Shown: positions 16,178-26,117 of the stretch, one piece after another
How the letters are laid out: the number at the start of each line of letters is the position of its first letter
Position numbering within the stretch: the first letter of the stretch is position 1
Assembly: GCF_015350995.1 (NCBI RefSeq)
Contig: NZ_JADKRW010000002.1
Coordinates: 62,001 to 126,000, forward strand
Source: Curtobacterium sp. VKM Ac-1393
Lineage (GTDB): Bacteria; Actinomycetota; Actinomycetes; Actinomycetales; Microbacteriaceae
Reading direction: 5' to 3'
DNA length: 64,000 nucleotides
The notes under the pieces: generated by a model
What the model saw: only the letters and a program-made list of their open reading frames with translations
What the model was told of the DNA's origin: nothing
The model's database searches: none
Translations under genes and position numbers: made by a program

Positions 16178-17422
16178 CTACCGGCGCGGAACGATGCGGC
16201 GACGACCGGTGGCCGATTCGGACATCGCGCCGAGGATCAGGGCGGACTGCACGATCAGGGCGTCCCGGGCGTGGGTGGCGTCCCACCCAATGATGTCGGC
16301 GACCCGACGCAGGCGGTACCGCACGGTGTTGGGGTGCACGAAGAGCTCGCGTGCCGTGGCCTCGAGCGACCGCCCGGTGTCCAGGTAGCACCACAGCGTC
16401 TGCAGGAGCTCGGTGGACTGGTCCTTGAGGGGCACGTAGATGCGCTGCACGAGCGCGGACCGGGCGAGCGGATCGCCGGCCAGGGCACGTTCGGGCAGCA
16501 GGTCGTCGGCAAGCGCCGGCCGCGGGACCCCGCGCCAGGCCCGTGCGACGGCGAACCCGGCGAGGGCCGCCTTCGCGCTGGTGGACGCGTCGACGACCCC
16601 GGGGACCTCGTTGCCGAGCACCAGGTGGCCCTCCCCGAACAACGGTTCGAGGGCCTGCGCGATGGCGGTGAACGACACCGGGTCTTCGCCTTCGGGGACG
16701 TCGTCCCGTGGGGTCGAGCGGCCGATCACCACGACGAGCCGCGACCCCTGGACCCCGACGAGCACGTCGGCGTCCATGTGCCGTGCGGTGCGACGGACCT
16801 GGTCGACCTCGAGCTGCTTCGGTGCGGTGCCGACGAGCACCGCGACCTCACCGTGTCCGTGCCACCCGAGGGCAGCGATGCGGGACGGAAGCTCGTCGTC
16901 GTACTCGCCCGACAGGATCGAGTCGACCACGAGCGCTTCGAGGCGGGCGTCCCACAGGCCGCGGGCCTCGGCCGCGCGGGCGTAGACGTCGGCTGCGGCG
17001 AAGGCGATGTCGCGCGAGTACTTGAGGATCGCCTCTTGCAGCATCTCGTCGTCGGCGGCGCGCTCTTCGACCACGGTGACGACCACGCGGATGAGCTGCA
17101 GCGTCTGCTGCAGGCTCACCGAGCGCAGGAGCTCACGAGGGGCCGAACCGAAGACGTCGGCCGCGGCGATCCACGGCGTCGACGCGGTGCCCTCGAGCCA
17201 GCTGATGAATGAGGTGATGCCCGCCTGGGCGACCAGGCCCACGGCGGAGCGGCGCCCCGGCGGCATCTCGCTGTACCAGGGGAGGGTGTCCTCGAGCCGC
17301 TTGATGGTGGCGGTGGAGAGTTCCCCGGACACCTGACGGAGCCAGGAGAGCGCCCGCTCGCGCGCGCTCTCCTGGCTCTGGGCCTTCGACGGGCCCTCGG
17401 TGTCCGGTCGGACCGGCGTCAC
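16178..17422 (-). CDS. fasR: PucR/FasR-type transcriptional regulator of fatty-acid synthesis
   Basis: 414 residues. The C-terminal helix-turn-helix of the PucR family is clear: TLWCYLDTGRSLEATARELFVHPNTVRYRLRRV, split here only by description, near residues 345-380. The preceding GGDEF-like middle region (EVAVLVGTAP to VGVQGSRLVVVIGRS) is typical. In Streptomyces the orthologue FasR sits in the same place and activates the fab operon; the position here, just upstream of fabD, supports the same role. It starts on GTG 17422, seven bases past the aceE stop, so it may also be co-transcribed with aceE. Confidence 0.88.
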   Translation of the reverse strand: MTPVRPDTEGPSKAQSQESARERALSWLRQVSGELSTATIKRLEDTLPWYSEMPPGRRSAVGLVAQAGITSFISWLEGTASTPWIAAADVFGSAPRELLRSVSLQQTLQLIRVVVTVVEERAADDEMLQEAILKYSRDIAFAAADVYARAAEARGLWDARLEALVVDSILSGEYDDELPSRIAALGWHGHGEVAVLVGTAPKQLEVDQVRRTARHMDADVLVGVQGSRLVVVIGRSTPRDDVPEGEDPVSFTAIAQALEPLFGEGHLVLGNEVPGVVDASTSAKAALAGFAVARAWRGVPRPALADDLLPERALAGDPLARSALVQRIYVPLKDQSTELLQTLWCYLDTGRSLEATARELFVHPNTVRYRLRRVADIIGWDATHARDALIVQSALILGAMSESATGRRRIVPRR

Positions 17423-17429
17423 TGGGTGA

Positions 17430-20174
17430 TCAGCTCTCGCCGCCCGCGCTGCCGGTGGTGCCGGCGGTCACGTCGTGCAGGCGGTACTTGTCGATCGCCT
17501 GCTGGACGAGTGCACCGTCGACCTTGCCCTGGCGGGCGAGCTGCTGCAGCGTCCGCACGACGACCGAGGGGCCGTCGATGTGGAAGAAGCGGCGAGCAGC
17601 CGGACGGGTGTCCGAGAAACCGAAGCCGTCGGCGCCGAGCGTGGCGTAGTCGGTCGGCACGAACGGACGGATCTGCTCCTGCACCTGGTGCATGAAGTCG
17701 CTCACGGCGACGACCGGGCCCTCAGTCGCCAGCAGGCGCTCGGTGACGTACGGCGTGCGCGGCGACTCGTTCGGGTTGAGGAACGCGTGCTGCTCCGCGT
17801 CGAGACCGTCGCGGTACAGCTCACCCCAGCTCGTGACGCTCCAGACGTCGGCGGAGACGCCCCAGTCCTGGGCCAGCAGCTGCTGCGCCTCGAGGATCCA
17901 CGGCACGGCCACACCGGATGCGAGCAGCTGGGCCTTCGGGCCGTCGTGCTCGCTCGGCTTGAGCAGGTACATGCCCTTGACGATCCCGTCGACGTCGATG
18001 CCCTCGGGCTCGGCCGGCTGGACGATCGGCTCGTTGTAGACCGTCAGGTAGTACATGACGTTCGGGTCGCTGTGCTTCGGCGAGCCGTCCTCGTTCGTGC
18101 CGTACATCCGGTCGAGGCCGGCCTGCACGATGTGCCCGATCTCGTACCCGTACGCGGGGTCGTAGGACACCACGGCCGGGTTCGTCGTCGCGAGGAGCAG
18201 CGAGTGGCCGTCGGCGTGCTGCAAGCCCTCGCCCGTCAGCGTCGTGCGCCCGGCGGTGGCACCGATCATGAAGCCACGGGTCATCTGGTCGCCAGCGGCC
18301 CAGATCGCGTCACCGGTGCGCTGGAACCCGAACATCGAGTAGAAGACGTAGACCGGGATGAGCGGTTCGCCCTGCGTCGAGTACGAGGTGCCGACCGCGG
18401 TGAACGCCGCCATGGCCCCGGCCTCGTTGATGCCGACGTGGATGATCTGACCCTGCGGGCTCTCCTTGTAGGCCAGGAGCAGCTCGCGGTCGACCGACGT
18501 GTAGTGCTGGCCGTTCGGGTTGTAGATCTTCGCCGTCGGGAAGTACGCGTCCATGCCGAACGTGCGGGCTTCGTCCGGGATGATCGGCACCACGCGGTTG
18601 CCGAAGTCGGGGGAGCGGAGCAGGTCCTTCAGCAGCCGGGCGAAGGCCATGGTGGTGGCGATCTCCTGCTTGCCGGAGCCCTTCTTGACGACCTGGTACT
18701 TCGCGTCCTCGGGCAGGGTGATCGAGGTGTACTTGGTCCGGCGCTCCGGCACGTAACCGCCGAGCGCCTGACGACGCTCGTGCATGTACTGGATCGCCTC
18801 GTCGTCGTTGCCCGGGTGGTAGTACGGCGGCGTGTAGGGGTTCTCCTCCAGCTGCGCGTCGGAGATCGGGATGCGCATCTCGTCGCGGAACTGCTTGAGG
18901 TTGTCGAGCGTGAGCTTCTTCATCTGGTGGGTCGCGTTGCGGCCCTCGAAGCTCGGGCCCAGGCCGTAGCCCTTGACCGTCTTCGCCAGGATGACGGTCG
19001 GCTGCCCCTTGTGCTCGGTCGCGGCCTTGAAGGCGGCGTAGACCTTGCGGTAGTCGTGGCCACCGCGCTTGAGGTTCCAGACCTGGTCGTCGCTGTAGCC
19101 CTCGATGAGCTCGAGCGCCTTCGGGTCGCGCCCGAAGAAGTTCTCGCGGACGTAGGCACCGTTCTCGGCCTTGTACGTCTGGTAGTCGCCGTCCGGCGTC
19201 TGGTTCATCAGGTTGAGCAGCGCGCCCTCGGTGTCGCGGGCGAGCAGGTCGTCCCACTCACGCCCCCAGACGACCTTGATGACGTTCCAGCCCGCACCGC
19301 GGAAGAACGCCTCGAGCTCCTGGATGATCTTGCCGTTGCCGCGCACCGGACCGTCGAGCCGCTGCAGGTTGCAGTTGATGACGAAGTTCAGGTTGTCGAG
19401 GCCGTCGTTCGCCGCGACCTGGAGCTGTCCGCGCGATTCGACCTCGTCCATCTCGCCGTCGCCGAGGAACGCCCAGACCTGCTGGTCGGAGGCGTCCTTG
19501 ATGCCGCGGTTGGTCAGGTACTTGGCCTGCTGCGCCTGGTAGATCGCGTTGATCGGGCCGATGCCCATCGACACGGTCGGGAACTGCCAGAAGTGCGGCA
19601 TGAGGCGCGGGTGCGGGTACGACGACAGGCCGCCACCGGCGTGGGACTTCTCCTGACGGAACCCGTCGAGCTGGTCCTCGCCGAGACGCCCTTCCATGTA
19701 GGCGCGGGCGTACATGCCGGGGGAGGCGTGGCCCTGGAAGAACACCTGGTCGCCGCCGGACGCGTGGTCCTGCGCGCGGAAGAAGTGGTTGTAGCCGACC
19801 TCGTACAGCGCGGCACTCGACGCGTACGTCGAGATGTGGCCGCCGACGCTGATGCCGGGACGCTGCGCGCGGTGCACCGTGATGGCCGCGTTCCAGCGGA
19901 TCCACCGGCGGTACCGGCGCTCCAGTTCCTCGTCGCCGGGGAACTCCGGTTCGTTCTCCGGCGCGATGGTGTTCACGTAGTCCGTCGTCGGGACCATCGG
20001 CACACCGAGGTGCAGTTCCTTGGACCGCTTGAGCAGGCTCAGCATGATCTCGCGACCGCGCTGGTGTCCGTGGGTCTGGACCAATCCGTCGAGGGACTCA
20101 CGCCATTCGGCGGTCTCCTGCGGGTCCTGGTCGTTCGCCCCGGTGCTGTACGGGTCCTGGTCGTTCACCGTCAC
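17430..20174 (-). CDS. aceE: Pyruvate dehydrogenase E1 component, homodimeric type
   Basis: 914 residues from GTG 20174 (a second GTG at 20168 gives 912; both have a plausible purine-rich site). It decarboxylates pyruvate with thiamine diphosphate and passes the acetyl group to the E2 lipoyl domain. The ThDP motif is [14 protein letters not shown], and family landmarks [28 protein letters not shown] and [15 protein letters not shown] are present. Length matches bacterial AceE. Its position directly before fasR-fab ties acetyl-CoA supply to fatty-acid synthesis. The gene is divergent from the peroxiredoxin gene. Confidence 0.96.
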   Translation of the reverse strand: MTVNDQDPYSTGANDQDPQETAEWRESLDGLVQTHGHQRGREIMLSLLKRSKELHLGVPMVPTTDYVNTIAPENEPEFPGDEELERRYRRWIRWNAAITVHRAQRPGISVGGHISTYASSAALYEVGYNHFFRAQDHASGGDQVFFQGHASPGMYARAYMEGRLGEDQLDGFRQEKSHAGGGLSSYPHPRLMPHFWQFPTVSMGIGPINAIYQAQQAKYLTNRGIKDASDQQVWAFLGDGEMDEVESRGQLQVAANDGLDNLNFVINCNLQRLDGPVRGNGKIIQELEAFFRGAGWNVIKVVWGREWDDLLARDTEGALLNLMNQTPDGDYQTYKAENGAYVRENFFGRDPKALELIEGYSDDQVWNLKRGGHDYRKVYAAFKAATEHKGQPTVILAKTVKGYGLGPSFEGRNATHQMKKLTLDNLKQFRDEMRIPISDAQLEENPYTPPYYHPGNDDEAIQYMHERRQALGGYVPERRTKYTSITLPEDAKYQVVKKGSGKQEIATTMAFARLLKDLLRSPDFGNRVVPIIPDEARTFGMDAYFPTAKIYNPNGQHYTSVDRELLLAYKESPQGQIIHVGINEAGAMAAFTAVGTSYSTQGEPLIPVYVFYSMFGFQRTGDAIWAAGDQMTRGFMIGATAGRTTLTGEGLQHADGHSLLLATTNPAVVSYDPAYGYEIGHIVQAGLDRMYGTNEDGSPKHSDPNVMYYLTVYNEPIVQPAEPEGIDVDGIVKGMYLLKPSEHDGPKAQLLASGVAVPWILEAQQLLAQDWGVSADVWSVTSWGELYRDGLDAEQHAFLNPNESPRTPYVTERLLATEGPVVAVSDFMHQVQEQIRPFVPTDYATLGADGFGFSDTRPAARRFFHIDGPSVVVRTLQQLARQGKVDGALVQQAIDKYRLHDVTAGTTGSAGGES

Positions 20175-20308
20175 CCTTGACCTCGTTCGTTCTCGTGGTG
20201 GTGGACATGGTGGCTCCGGTGGTCGGGTCGCGACCGGATGGGGCCCCGTCCACTCTAGGCCCCAGCACCGACGCTGATGCTGATGGTGACGTGCACGTGG
20301 ACGGGTGC

Positions 20309-20336
20309 TTGCATTCGGGTGTCGTCGGCGTAGCAT
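20309..20336 (+). promoter_or_regulatory. Promoter of the peroxiredoxin gene
   Basis: -35 TTGCAT (20309-20314), a 16-base spacer and -10 TAGCAT (20331-20336). The leader would be about 73 bases. Confidence 0.6.
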
Positions 20337-20415
20337 GGCCGATCGTGCACACGCGACCCGCGGCGCACGGACCCGACGGGCACACCCCACGCCCGAGGAA
20401 GAAGCACACGTCCCG

Positions 20416-20904
20416 ATGGCTCTCGAGATCGGCTCACTCGCGCCGGACTTCGAGCTCCCGAACCAGTTCGGTGAGCACGTCCGACTCAGCGACTTCCGCG
20501 GCAACCGCCCGGTCGCACTCGTCTTCTTCCCCCTGGCGTTCTCGTCGAACTGCACGAACGAGCTCTGCGCCCTGCAGGACAACGTCGCGATGTTCCAGGA
20601 CCAGCGCGTCGAGTTGATCGGCATCTCCGTCGACTCCAAGGCGACGCTCCGCTCGTTCGCCGAGCTCAACGGCTACGACTTCGAGCTCCTCGCCGACTTC
20701 TGGCCGCACGGCGCGGTCTCGAAGGAGTACGGCGTCTTCCTCGAGCACAAGGGGTTCGCCACCCGCGCGACCTTCGTCATCGACGTGCAGGGCCGCATCA
20801 AGGCCTCGATCATCACCGAGCCCGGCCTGCAGCGTGACGTCGCGGAGTACAAGGCCGCGCTCGACCGACTCGCCGCCTGCACCGCACCCGTCCCCGTCGG
20901 CTAG
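20416..20904 (+). CDS. Peroxiredoxin (AhpE/Bcp-like)
   Basis: 162 residues from ATG 20416. It reduces peroxides through Cys 46 in the active-site loop [13 protein letters not shown]; a second Cys five residues later (Cys 51) and one near the C-terminus (AACTAP) could resolve the sulfenic acid. The thioredoxin fold is supported by [19 protein letters not shown] and the [11 protein letters not shown] strand. It resembles mycobacterial AhpE but has the extra Cys seen in Bcp proteins. Cytosolic. Divergent from aceE. Confidence 0.92.
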   Translation: MALEIGSLAPDFELPNQFGEHVRLSDFRGNRPVALVFFPLAFSSNCTNELCALQDNVAMFQDQRVELIGISVDSKATLRSFAELNGYDFELLADFWPHGAVSKEYGVFLEHKGFATRATFVIDVQGRIKASIITEPGLQRDVAEYKAALDRLAACTAPVPVG

Positions 20905-20957
20905 CGTTCCGAATCCCTCCTGCGACGCATCCGCGTCGACAGCGGACGGGAGGCCCG

Positions 20958-21884
20958 GTGCACGCCATCGACACGGACGCACGTGACCCCGTGGTCACCG
21001 CCGAGGCCTACGCTCCGTACCCGGTGTCGCCCACGCCCGCCACGTGGCACCTCCGGCGAACCGAGATCGTGACGCCCGCCGGACCCGTCGTGGTGCACCA
21101 CCGGCCGGGTCCGGATGCGCTCCTGCTGCTGCACGGCGTCGCTGGCTCGTGGTCGACCTGGTCCCCGTTGCTGACCACGGCGGCGGGCATCGACGGTCGT
21201 GGGCTCGTGCTCGTCGACCTGCCGGGGTGGGGATCGTCGCCGGCACCGCGCGGCGCGTTCGACCTCGACGACGTCGCCGTGTCGCTGACCACGGTGCTGG
21301 ACGCGCTCGGGATCGCCTGGGTGGACGTCGTCGGGCACTCGATGGGCGCCTTCGTCGGGATGCACCTGGCGGTGGTCGCCGCCGAGCGCGTGCGGTCCGT
21401 CGCCCTGGTGTCCGGCACCACCGTCGCGACCGCGGACGCCGCACGGCACCCGCTCCGGGGGCTCCGGACGCTGCCGTCGTTCACGCTGCTGCGTGCGGGC
21501 CTGACGCTCACGCGCGAGGCCGCGCGGCCGATGCTCAGCGCACTGTCGCGCGTCGGGCTGCTGCCGCTGCTCGCCGCGCCGGTGTTCACGCACGTGCGAC
21601 GACTCGACCGCAGTGTCCTCGACGCCTTCGTCCAGGAGCTCCGGCCGACCCGGTTCACCGACGCGGCACGGACCGCCGCGGGTTACGACCTCGACCGTTG
21701 GCGGGGGATCACCTGCCCGGTGACGGCGATCGCCGGGCGCGACGACGTGTTCGCGCGCGTGTCGGACCTCGAGGCGTTGCGGGAGCTCGTGCCGCAGGTC
21801 CGCACGGTGCTGCTCGACGACTGCGGGCACTTCGCCCACGTCGAGCACCCGGACGCCGTCGCGCGCGAGCTCGGGCTCGCCTGA
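20958..21884 (+). CDS. Alpha/beta-hydrolase
   Basis: 308 residues from GTG 20958, with gggagg six bases before. Oxyanion segment LLLLHGVAGSWSTW, nucleophile elbow VGHSMGAFVG (Ser near residue 132), acid Asp in GRDDVFARV, and catalytic His in DCGHFAHVEHP. A complete, probably active esterase/lipase-type hydrolase of the cytosol. There are no membrane segments. Substrate is unknown. Confidence 0.87.
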   Translation: MHAIDTDARDPVVTAEAYAPYPVSPTPATWHLRRTEIVTPAGPVVVHHRPGPDALLLLHGVAGSWSTWSPLLTTAAGIDGRGLVLVDLPGWGSSPAPRGAFDLDDVAVSLTTVLDALGIAWVDVVGHSMGAFVGMHLAVVAAERVRSVALVSGTTVATADAARHPLRGLRTLPSFTLLRAGLTLTREAARPMLSALSRVGLLPLLAAPVFTHVRRLDRSVLDAFVQELRPTRFTDAARTAAGYDLDRWRGITCPVTAIAGRDDVFARVSDLEALRELVPQVRTVLLDDCGHFAHVEHPDAVARELGLA

Positions 21885-21940
21885 CCGCCGCGCGCTGTCG
21901 TTGCGCGCGGTCCTTGCGCGGGCACGGTGCGACACAGCGG

Positions 21941-21976
21941 TTGTCGTACGACGTCGACCCTGTCGTCCCCGCGCGG
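21941..21976. repeat. Intergenic palindrome family, partial copy
   Basis: Contains the core TTGTCG-TA-CGACGTCGA followed by a degraded arm. Related copies are at 21985, 26187, 36644, 58920 and 58985. Confidence 0.75.
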
Positions 21977-21984
21977 CCGCAACA

Positions 21985-22049
21985 GTTGCAGCCGCGCGGC
22001 AGCGACTTGCCCGATGTCGTACGACGTCGACGGTGTCGTTCGGAGTCGG
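21985..22049. repeat. Intergenic palindrome family, 65-bp copy
   Basis: It aligns without gaps to 58985-59049 with 8 differences in 65 bases. The core is GATGTCG-TA-CGACGTCGA. It lies between convergent hydrolase genes, ending 11 bases before the end of the minus-strand gene. Confidence 0.9.
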
Positions 22050-22059
22050 GACGCGCGGG

Positions 22060-23646
22060 TCAGGCGGGCACGGGGAACGTCGCGGCGACCCGCGAGCGGA
22101 CCTCGGCACGGACGGCGCGGCGCATCACGGGGGAGAACAACGAATGGTCGCCGTCCTCGACCCGCACGATCGACACCGAGCCGCGTCGACCGACCCCGCC
22201 GTAGCGGCGCAGGGCCTTCTGCCCGCCGAGCCGGTCGAACAGCGCGGCGTCGTCGGGGGCCGCGATGACGACGACGTCGGTGCCGTGCTCCACGAGCGGC
22301 CGGACGTGCTCGACGACACCGCCGACGCGGTCGCGACGGGCGACCCACTCACGGACGACCTTCGGCACGACGGCGTTGTACCGCTGGCGGACCCAGAGCC
22401 GGGCCGCCGAGGGGGCGTCGACCGCGCGGACGGCATCCTCGTAGCTCCCCGGCGCGGCTGGCTGCCGGCGGTAGTCGTTCGGGCTGATCTCGACGACGAG
22501 CCGCGGTGCCTCGTCGGCCGAGCGGCCGGCGAGCCAGGCGCCCGCACACATGCCGACGAGGACCAGGCGGTCCGACGGGGTGCCGAGGGCGGTCACGACG
22601 GCGGACTGGTCCTCGACCCACTCCTGGGCGAACAGGAAGCTCCGTTCGTCCTCGCGCACGACCGTGCTCTCGCCGGTGGCACGGCGGTCGACGCGGACCA
22701 CCCGGGCTCCGTCGCGGGCGAGCGCCCGGGCGAGGTCGACCTGGTAGTCGGTGGCGCCGACGCGGTGTTCGGCTGCGCCGTTGTGCAGGACCACCAGGGG
22801 CGCATCGTGGTGCTGCGCGGACGACACGGTCTCGACGGCGAACAGTTCCTCCGGCCCGAGCCGGACGATGCGCTCGGACACCCGGCCGTCGACGTCCAGG
22901 ACCTCGTCGAGCTCAGGCGGCACGACGAGCGCTGCGGCGGACGGCGCCCAGGCGTCGAGCCAGGCGACGGCGGTGTCCACGGCGGCACCGGGGATCCGGG
23001 CGTGGATGCTGGTGCCGTCGAGGAGCTCGGCGCTGCCGGTCACCTCGGTGGACTCGACGTCGCCGAGGGCCTTCGGCGCACGGGTGTCGGGTCGGACGAG
23101 CGTCACGGTGGGACCCGTGCGCGGCGCGAACGCGAGGGCGGCGAGGGCGGTCGCTTCGTCCGGCTCGACCTCGATGCCGATCAGGCTCTCGAGTCCGTCC
23201 ACCACCCGTTCGCCGCCGATGGTGATCGTCGCGAGGGCTCGCTGCCGGCGGAGCCACCCGCGTCCGGAGGCCGGGGCGTCCCAGACGAGCAGCGCGTCGG
23301 TGTCCTCGGCAGCCGCGGCGGCGACGAGCGACGCCGAGGCGAGCCCGACGAACGCGACGTGCCGGATCCCCGTCGTGCGGAGCACGGCGGCCGCGTGGCG
23401 CGCGGACCGGACCTGCGCGTCGGGGTCGGTGTCGGGTGCGCCGTCACCACGTCCGGACGGGTCGTAGCGCACCGAGGCGATGCCACGGGCCTCCAGGCGG
23501 TCGGCCAGCAGCCGGAGCGTGCGGTACGCGATCACGCCCTCCTGCCCCAGCGGCGGGCAGATGACGACACCGGCCCGCGCCGCGGGCGGCAGCTGCACGG
23601 CAGCGCGGATCGCCGGCGAACCCGACCATCCGTGCAGCGTCGTCAC
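22060..23646 (-). CDS. Double alpha/beta-hydrolase domain protein of the aminoacyl-carrier cluster
   Basis: 528 residues from GTG 23646, overlapping the upstream stop (GTGA). Two hydrolase-like halves are visible. The N-half has VVICPPLGQEGV and RYDPSGRGDG, but its elbow reads GLASAS without GxSxG, so it is probably inactive. The C-half has LVVLHNGAAEHRVG, DRRATGES, an elbow VGMCAGAW with Cys in place of Ser, and DGDHSLFSP carrying the His. The arrangement resembles exosortase-associated hydrolases. In this operon a thioesterase or acyl-transfer role on the carrier-bound product is the best guess. Confidence 0.82.
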   Translation of the reverse strand: MTTLHGWSGSPAIRAAVQLPPAARAGVVICPPLGQEGVIAYRTLRLLADRLEARGIASVRYDPSGRGDGAPDTDPDAQVRSARHAAAVLRTTGIRHVAFVGLASASLVAAAAAEDTDALLVWDAPASGRGWLRRQRALATITIGGERVVDGLESLIGIEVEPDEATALAALAFAPRTGPTVTLVRPDTRAPKALGDVESTEVTGSAELLDGTSIHARIPGAAVDTAVAWLDAWAPSAAALVVPPELDEVLDVDGRVSERIVRLGPEELFAVETVSSAQHHDAPLVVLHNGAAEHRVGATDYQVDLARALARDGARVVRVDRRATGESTVVREDERSFLFAQEWVEDQSAVVTALGTPSDRLVLVGMCAGAWLAGRSADEAPRLVVEISPNDYRRQPAAPGSYEDAVRAVDAPSAARLWVRQRYNAVVPKVVREWVARRDRVGGVVEHVRPLVEHGTDVVVIAAPDDAALFDRLGGQKALRRYGGVGRRGSVSIVRVEDGDHSLFSPVMRRAVRAEVRSRVAATFPVPA

Positions 23647-24611
23647 AGGCCGAGGGCTGCGCGGACCGACGCCGGCCAGGCGTCGACGTCCGTGCCGTGG
23701 GCGGCGAACAGGGCGATGGTGATGCGCTCGAGACCGAAGGCGATGCAGGCGCTGTGCGCGACCTCGCCGTCGGCGGTGCGGAGGCCGAACGACGTGCCGA
23801 AGTGGTCCTCGTGCAGGTTCGCCGAGCTGATCGCGGTCGTCGGGTGGTCGTCGCCGTAGACCGGCGTGACGAACTCGAACTTGAGCGCCTGCTCGACCTG
23901 GTTGCGGGCGAGCATCTGCCCGACCCGACCGAAGAACGGGTCGTTGGCGGGGACGACGTCGATCTCGAGTCCGAACGACTCGAGCAGTGAGCGCATCACC
24001 GGGATCCGGCCGTCGCGGTGCTGCTGCGCCGATGCCGGCGTGCCGATGTGCACGAACTCGTGCATGTGGAAGGCCTGCAGGCGCATCGGGTCGAGGGACG
24101 GCTCACGGCGGAACGAGTCGCCGACGATGTCGAAGAACCGGCCCTCCTGCGGGATCGTGTCGCCGACGAGTCCGTAGACCGGGTGGCAGACCGCGGGGGT
24201 GAGCATGAGGTCCGCCGGCTCGAGGAAGCCCTCCCACCGCTCACCACGCTCGCGGGCGGCGAGCAGGGCGCGGTGGGCGCGGTCGTCGCCGGTGAACCCG
24301 GAGATCGACGCGGCGAGGTCGGGGAACGACGCGATGTAGTCGGTGCGTTCGAAGGCGGCGAGCGGCTCGACCGGCGGGAAGCGCAGCACCTCGGCGTCGA
24401 GGTCCTGCTGGCTCCGGACGGCCGCGGCGTCGACGGCCGTGTACACGCGCTCGAACACGCCGGTGCGGCCGTACAGCCCGGGGGAGCCGAGGTCGATGAG
24501 CACGCGGTCGGCGAGCAGGCGGGCACGGAGTGCGGCGCGGGCGGCGTCGAGGTCCGGCGCGGTGGCGGTGCTGGTGGTGGTCGTGCTGGTGGTGGGGTCC
24601 GTGATGGTCAC
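23643..24611 (-). CDS. Amino acid:[carrier protein] ligase (seryl-tRNA-synthetase homologue)
   Basis: 322 residues from GTG 24611, overlapping the previous stop (GTGA). It is a class II aaRS catalytic core without the N-terminal coiled coil that SerRS uses to bind tRNA. A motif-2-like block (SFRREPSLDPMRLQAFHMHEF) and motif 3 (GLERITIAL, Arg 296) are present. Cys 142, Glu 185 and Cys 289 match the three zinc ligands known in the Bradyrhizobium enzyme. Such ligases activate Gly or Ala with ATP and load it on the phosphopantetheine of a dedicated carrier protein. The partner carrier gene lies two genes upstream. The Ser/Thr-rich N-terminus (residues 6-17) is unusual. Confidence 0.9.
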   Translation of the reverse strand: MTITDPTTSTTTTSTATAPDLDAARAALRARLLADRVLIDLGSPGLYGRTGVFERVYTAVDAAAVRSQQDLDAEVLRFPPVEPLAAFERTDYIASFPDLAASISGFTGDDRAHRALLAARERGERWEGFLEPADLMLTPAVCHPVYGLVGDTIPQEGRFFDIVGDSFRREPSLDPMRLQAFHMHEFVHIGTPASAQQHRDGRIPVMRSLLESFGLEIDVVPANDPFFGRVGQMLARNQVEQALKFEFVTPVYGDDHPTTAISSANLHEDHFGTSFGLRTADGEVAHSACIAFGLERITIALFAAHGTDVDAWPASVRAALGL

Positions 24612-25783
24612 AGGATCACTCCCGTCATGAGGGCCAGGTCGGCGTCGTTCTTGAGGAGACGGTCGTTGCTCACCATGACGGCGGCACCGTGGGCGTCTCG
24701 GAGGTGCCGGGCGATGCTCATCGGACCGGAGGCCGCGTAGCCCGCGATCCCGACGATGCGCATCGCCTTCGTGACGATGTCGGTCACGCGCTCGGACGCG
24801 CCGATCTTCAGGGCGTTGGCTGCGAGGGCGTACGCGCTCGAGGCGAGTACCTCGGGGTCGTCGGCCGCGGCGTCGAACCGCTCGGCGGCGTGCCGGACGG
24901 AGTCGGCGAGGGCCTGCAGGTCGACGAGCAGCTCGGCGAGCCGGAGCGCACCGGGCGGGGTCGTGCCGATCGCCGCGCGCGCCTGCTTGCGGACCGCGGT
25001 CCGGGCACGTTCGCTCGACGACGCGGCGATGCCGAGCCACACCGAGGCCCACAGCACGTGCGAGACCGGCAGGACCGTCTGCGCCGAGATGGCTGCGTAG
25101 TCGTCACGGAACACCCGGTCGACGGTGGTCTCGGTGTCGAGGATCCAGCCGTTGCTGCAGGTGCCGCGCAGGCCCATCGTGTCCCAGGTGGACGTCTGCG
25201 ACAGGACCATCGAGTCGGTCCGGCAGATGAGCAGGCGCTGGTCGGAGGCCGGGGCGTCCGGGTCGCGTCGTGCGGTGACGAACACGGCGTCCGCCTCGGT
25301 GGCGTACGAGATCACCGGCGCGTCCTTGCGCAGGCGGATCCGGCCGTCGTCGGTGGCCTCGATGGAGCAGGTCGAGCGTCGGGCGTCGCCGCCGACACCG
25401 CGTTCCGTGGTCGCCGAGGCGACGAGCGCGCCGTCGCGGACCGCGGCGATGGTCTCGAGCACGCCGGCACCGTTGCCGCCGTGTCGCCACAGCGCCATGA
25501 CCTGGCCCTGGTGCATCGCGAACACCATGCCGGTCGCGGCGCAGGCCCGACCGAGTTCGGTGGCGATCACGGACAGCTCGGACACCGTGGCGCCCTCGCC
25601 GCCGTGCTCCGCGGGGACGGCGGCGGCGAGCAGTCCGTACTCGCGCATCGCGGCGATGGCCTCGCGCGGCGGACGGGCGTCGCGGTCGACCTCGTCGGCG
25701 AACTGGGCGGCGACCGCGGCGACGGCGGCGGCACGTTCGGCGAACCGGTCGACGACCGACGTCGCGGGCAGGGTCAGCGTCAC
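24608..25783 (-). CDS. Acyl-CoA-dehydrogenase-like flavoprotein
   Basis: 391 residues from GTG 25783, overlapping the carrier-protein stop. The acyl-CoA dehydrogenase fold is shown by EHGGEGATVSELSVI in the N-terminal helices, the middle beta domain ASATTERGVGGDAR (FAD side) and the C-terminal helical bundle ending MRIVGIAGYAASGP. In aminoacyl-carrier pathways such flavoproteins oxidise a carrier-bound amino acid, as PltE/RedW do with prolyl-carrier. Here the likely substrate is the glycyl or alanyl thioester made by the adjacent ligase; that is inference. Confidence 0.87.
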   Translation of the reverse strand: MTLTLPATSVVDRFAERAAAVAAVAAQFADEVDRDARPPREAIAAMREYGLLAAAVPAEHGGEGATVSELSVIATELGRACAATGMVFAMHQGQVMALWRHGGNGAGVLETIAAVRDGALVASATTERGVGGDARRSTCSIEATDDGRIRLRKDAPVISYATEADAVFVTARRDPDAPASDQRLLICRTDSMVLSQTSTWDTMGLRGTCSNGWILDTETTVDRVFRDDYAAISAQTVLPVSHVLWASVWLGIAASSSERARTAVRKQARAAIGTTPPGALRLAELLVDLQALADSVRHAAERFDAAADDPEVLASSAYALAANALKIGASERVTDIVTKAMRIVGIAGYAASGPMSIARHLRDAHGAAVMVSNDRLLKNDADLALMTGVIL

Positions 25784-26079
25784 GACGCGAGCTCCGCGGC
25801 GAGCTCTGCAGCGGCGACGATCGACTCGACGGTGGCGAAGGTGGACCGGTTCAGGACCGAGTCGGGGAACTCGACGTCGAGTTCGGACTCGACGGCGAGC
25901 ATGACGTTCACCGTGGCGTGCGACGACAGCCCGAGCGCGTACAGGTCGGCGATCGACGCGACCGCCTGCGCGTCGACGGTCAGGCGGCCGTGGTCGGCAA
26001 GGGCGCGGCGGACGGCCCGCTCGGTCGCCGGGTCGGCGAGCGTCGAGGTCGTGCTGGCGTGCTGGTGGTCCTGGTCCAT
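25780..26079 (-). CDS. Dedicated aminoacyl carrier protein
   Basis: 99 residues from ATG 26079. It is acidic, with the carrier-protein helix pattern. The phosphopantetheine Ser is probably Ser 53 in LGLSSHATVNVML; the conserved Asp before it is missing, as in other aa:CP-ligase partners, and the FPDSVLNRSTFATVESI tail also matches that subgroup. It should be charged by the ligase and modified by the AcpS-like enzyme at 26.3 kb. ATG 26091 is an alternative, but 26079 lies seven bases after a -10 box and neither has a ribosome site. Confidence 0.87.
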   Translation of the reverse strand: MDQDHQHASTTSTLADPATERAVRRALADHGRLTVDAQAVASIADLYALGLSSHATVNVMLAVESELDVEFPDSVLNRSTFATVESIVAAAELAAELAS

Positions 26080-26086
26080 GTCGGCA

Positions 26087-26092
26087 ACCATA
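26087..26092 (-). promoter_or_regulatory. -10 box of the aminoacyl-carrier operon (leaderless)
   Basis: Minus-strand TATGGT ends seven bases before ATG 26079, with TTTCCC 17 bases further upstream as a weak -35. Confidence 0.55.
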
Positions 26093-26117
26093 AGGAAGAC
26101 CGGGGCTCGGGAAACCG

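Noticed and set aside
15143..17212. Long plus-strand frame of 689 codons across fabD-fasR
   Set aside because: High-GC antisense frame opposite well-supported genes; Gly/Arg/Asp-rich composition.
20175..20669. N-terminal extension of aceE by 165 residues
   Set aside because: It would overlap the promoter and start of the divergent peroxiredoxin gene, and AceE is normally about 912 residues.
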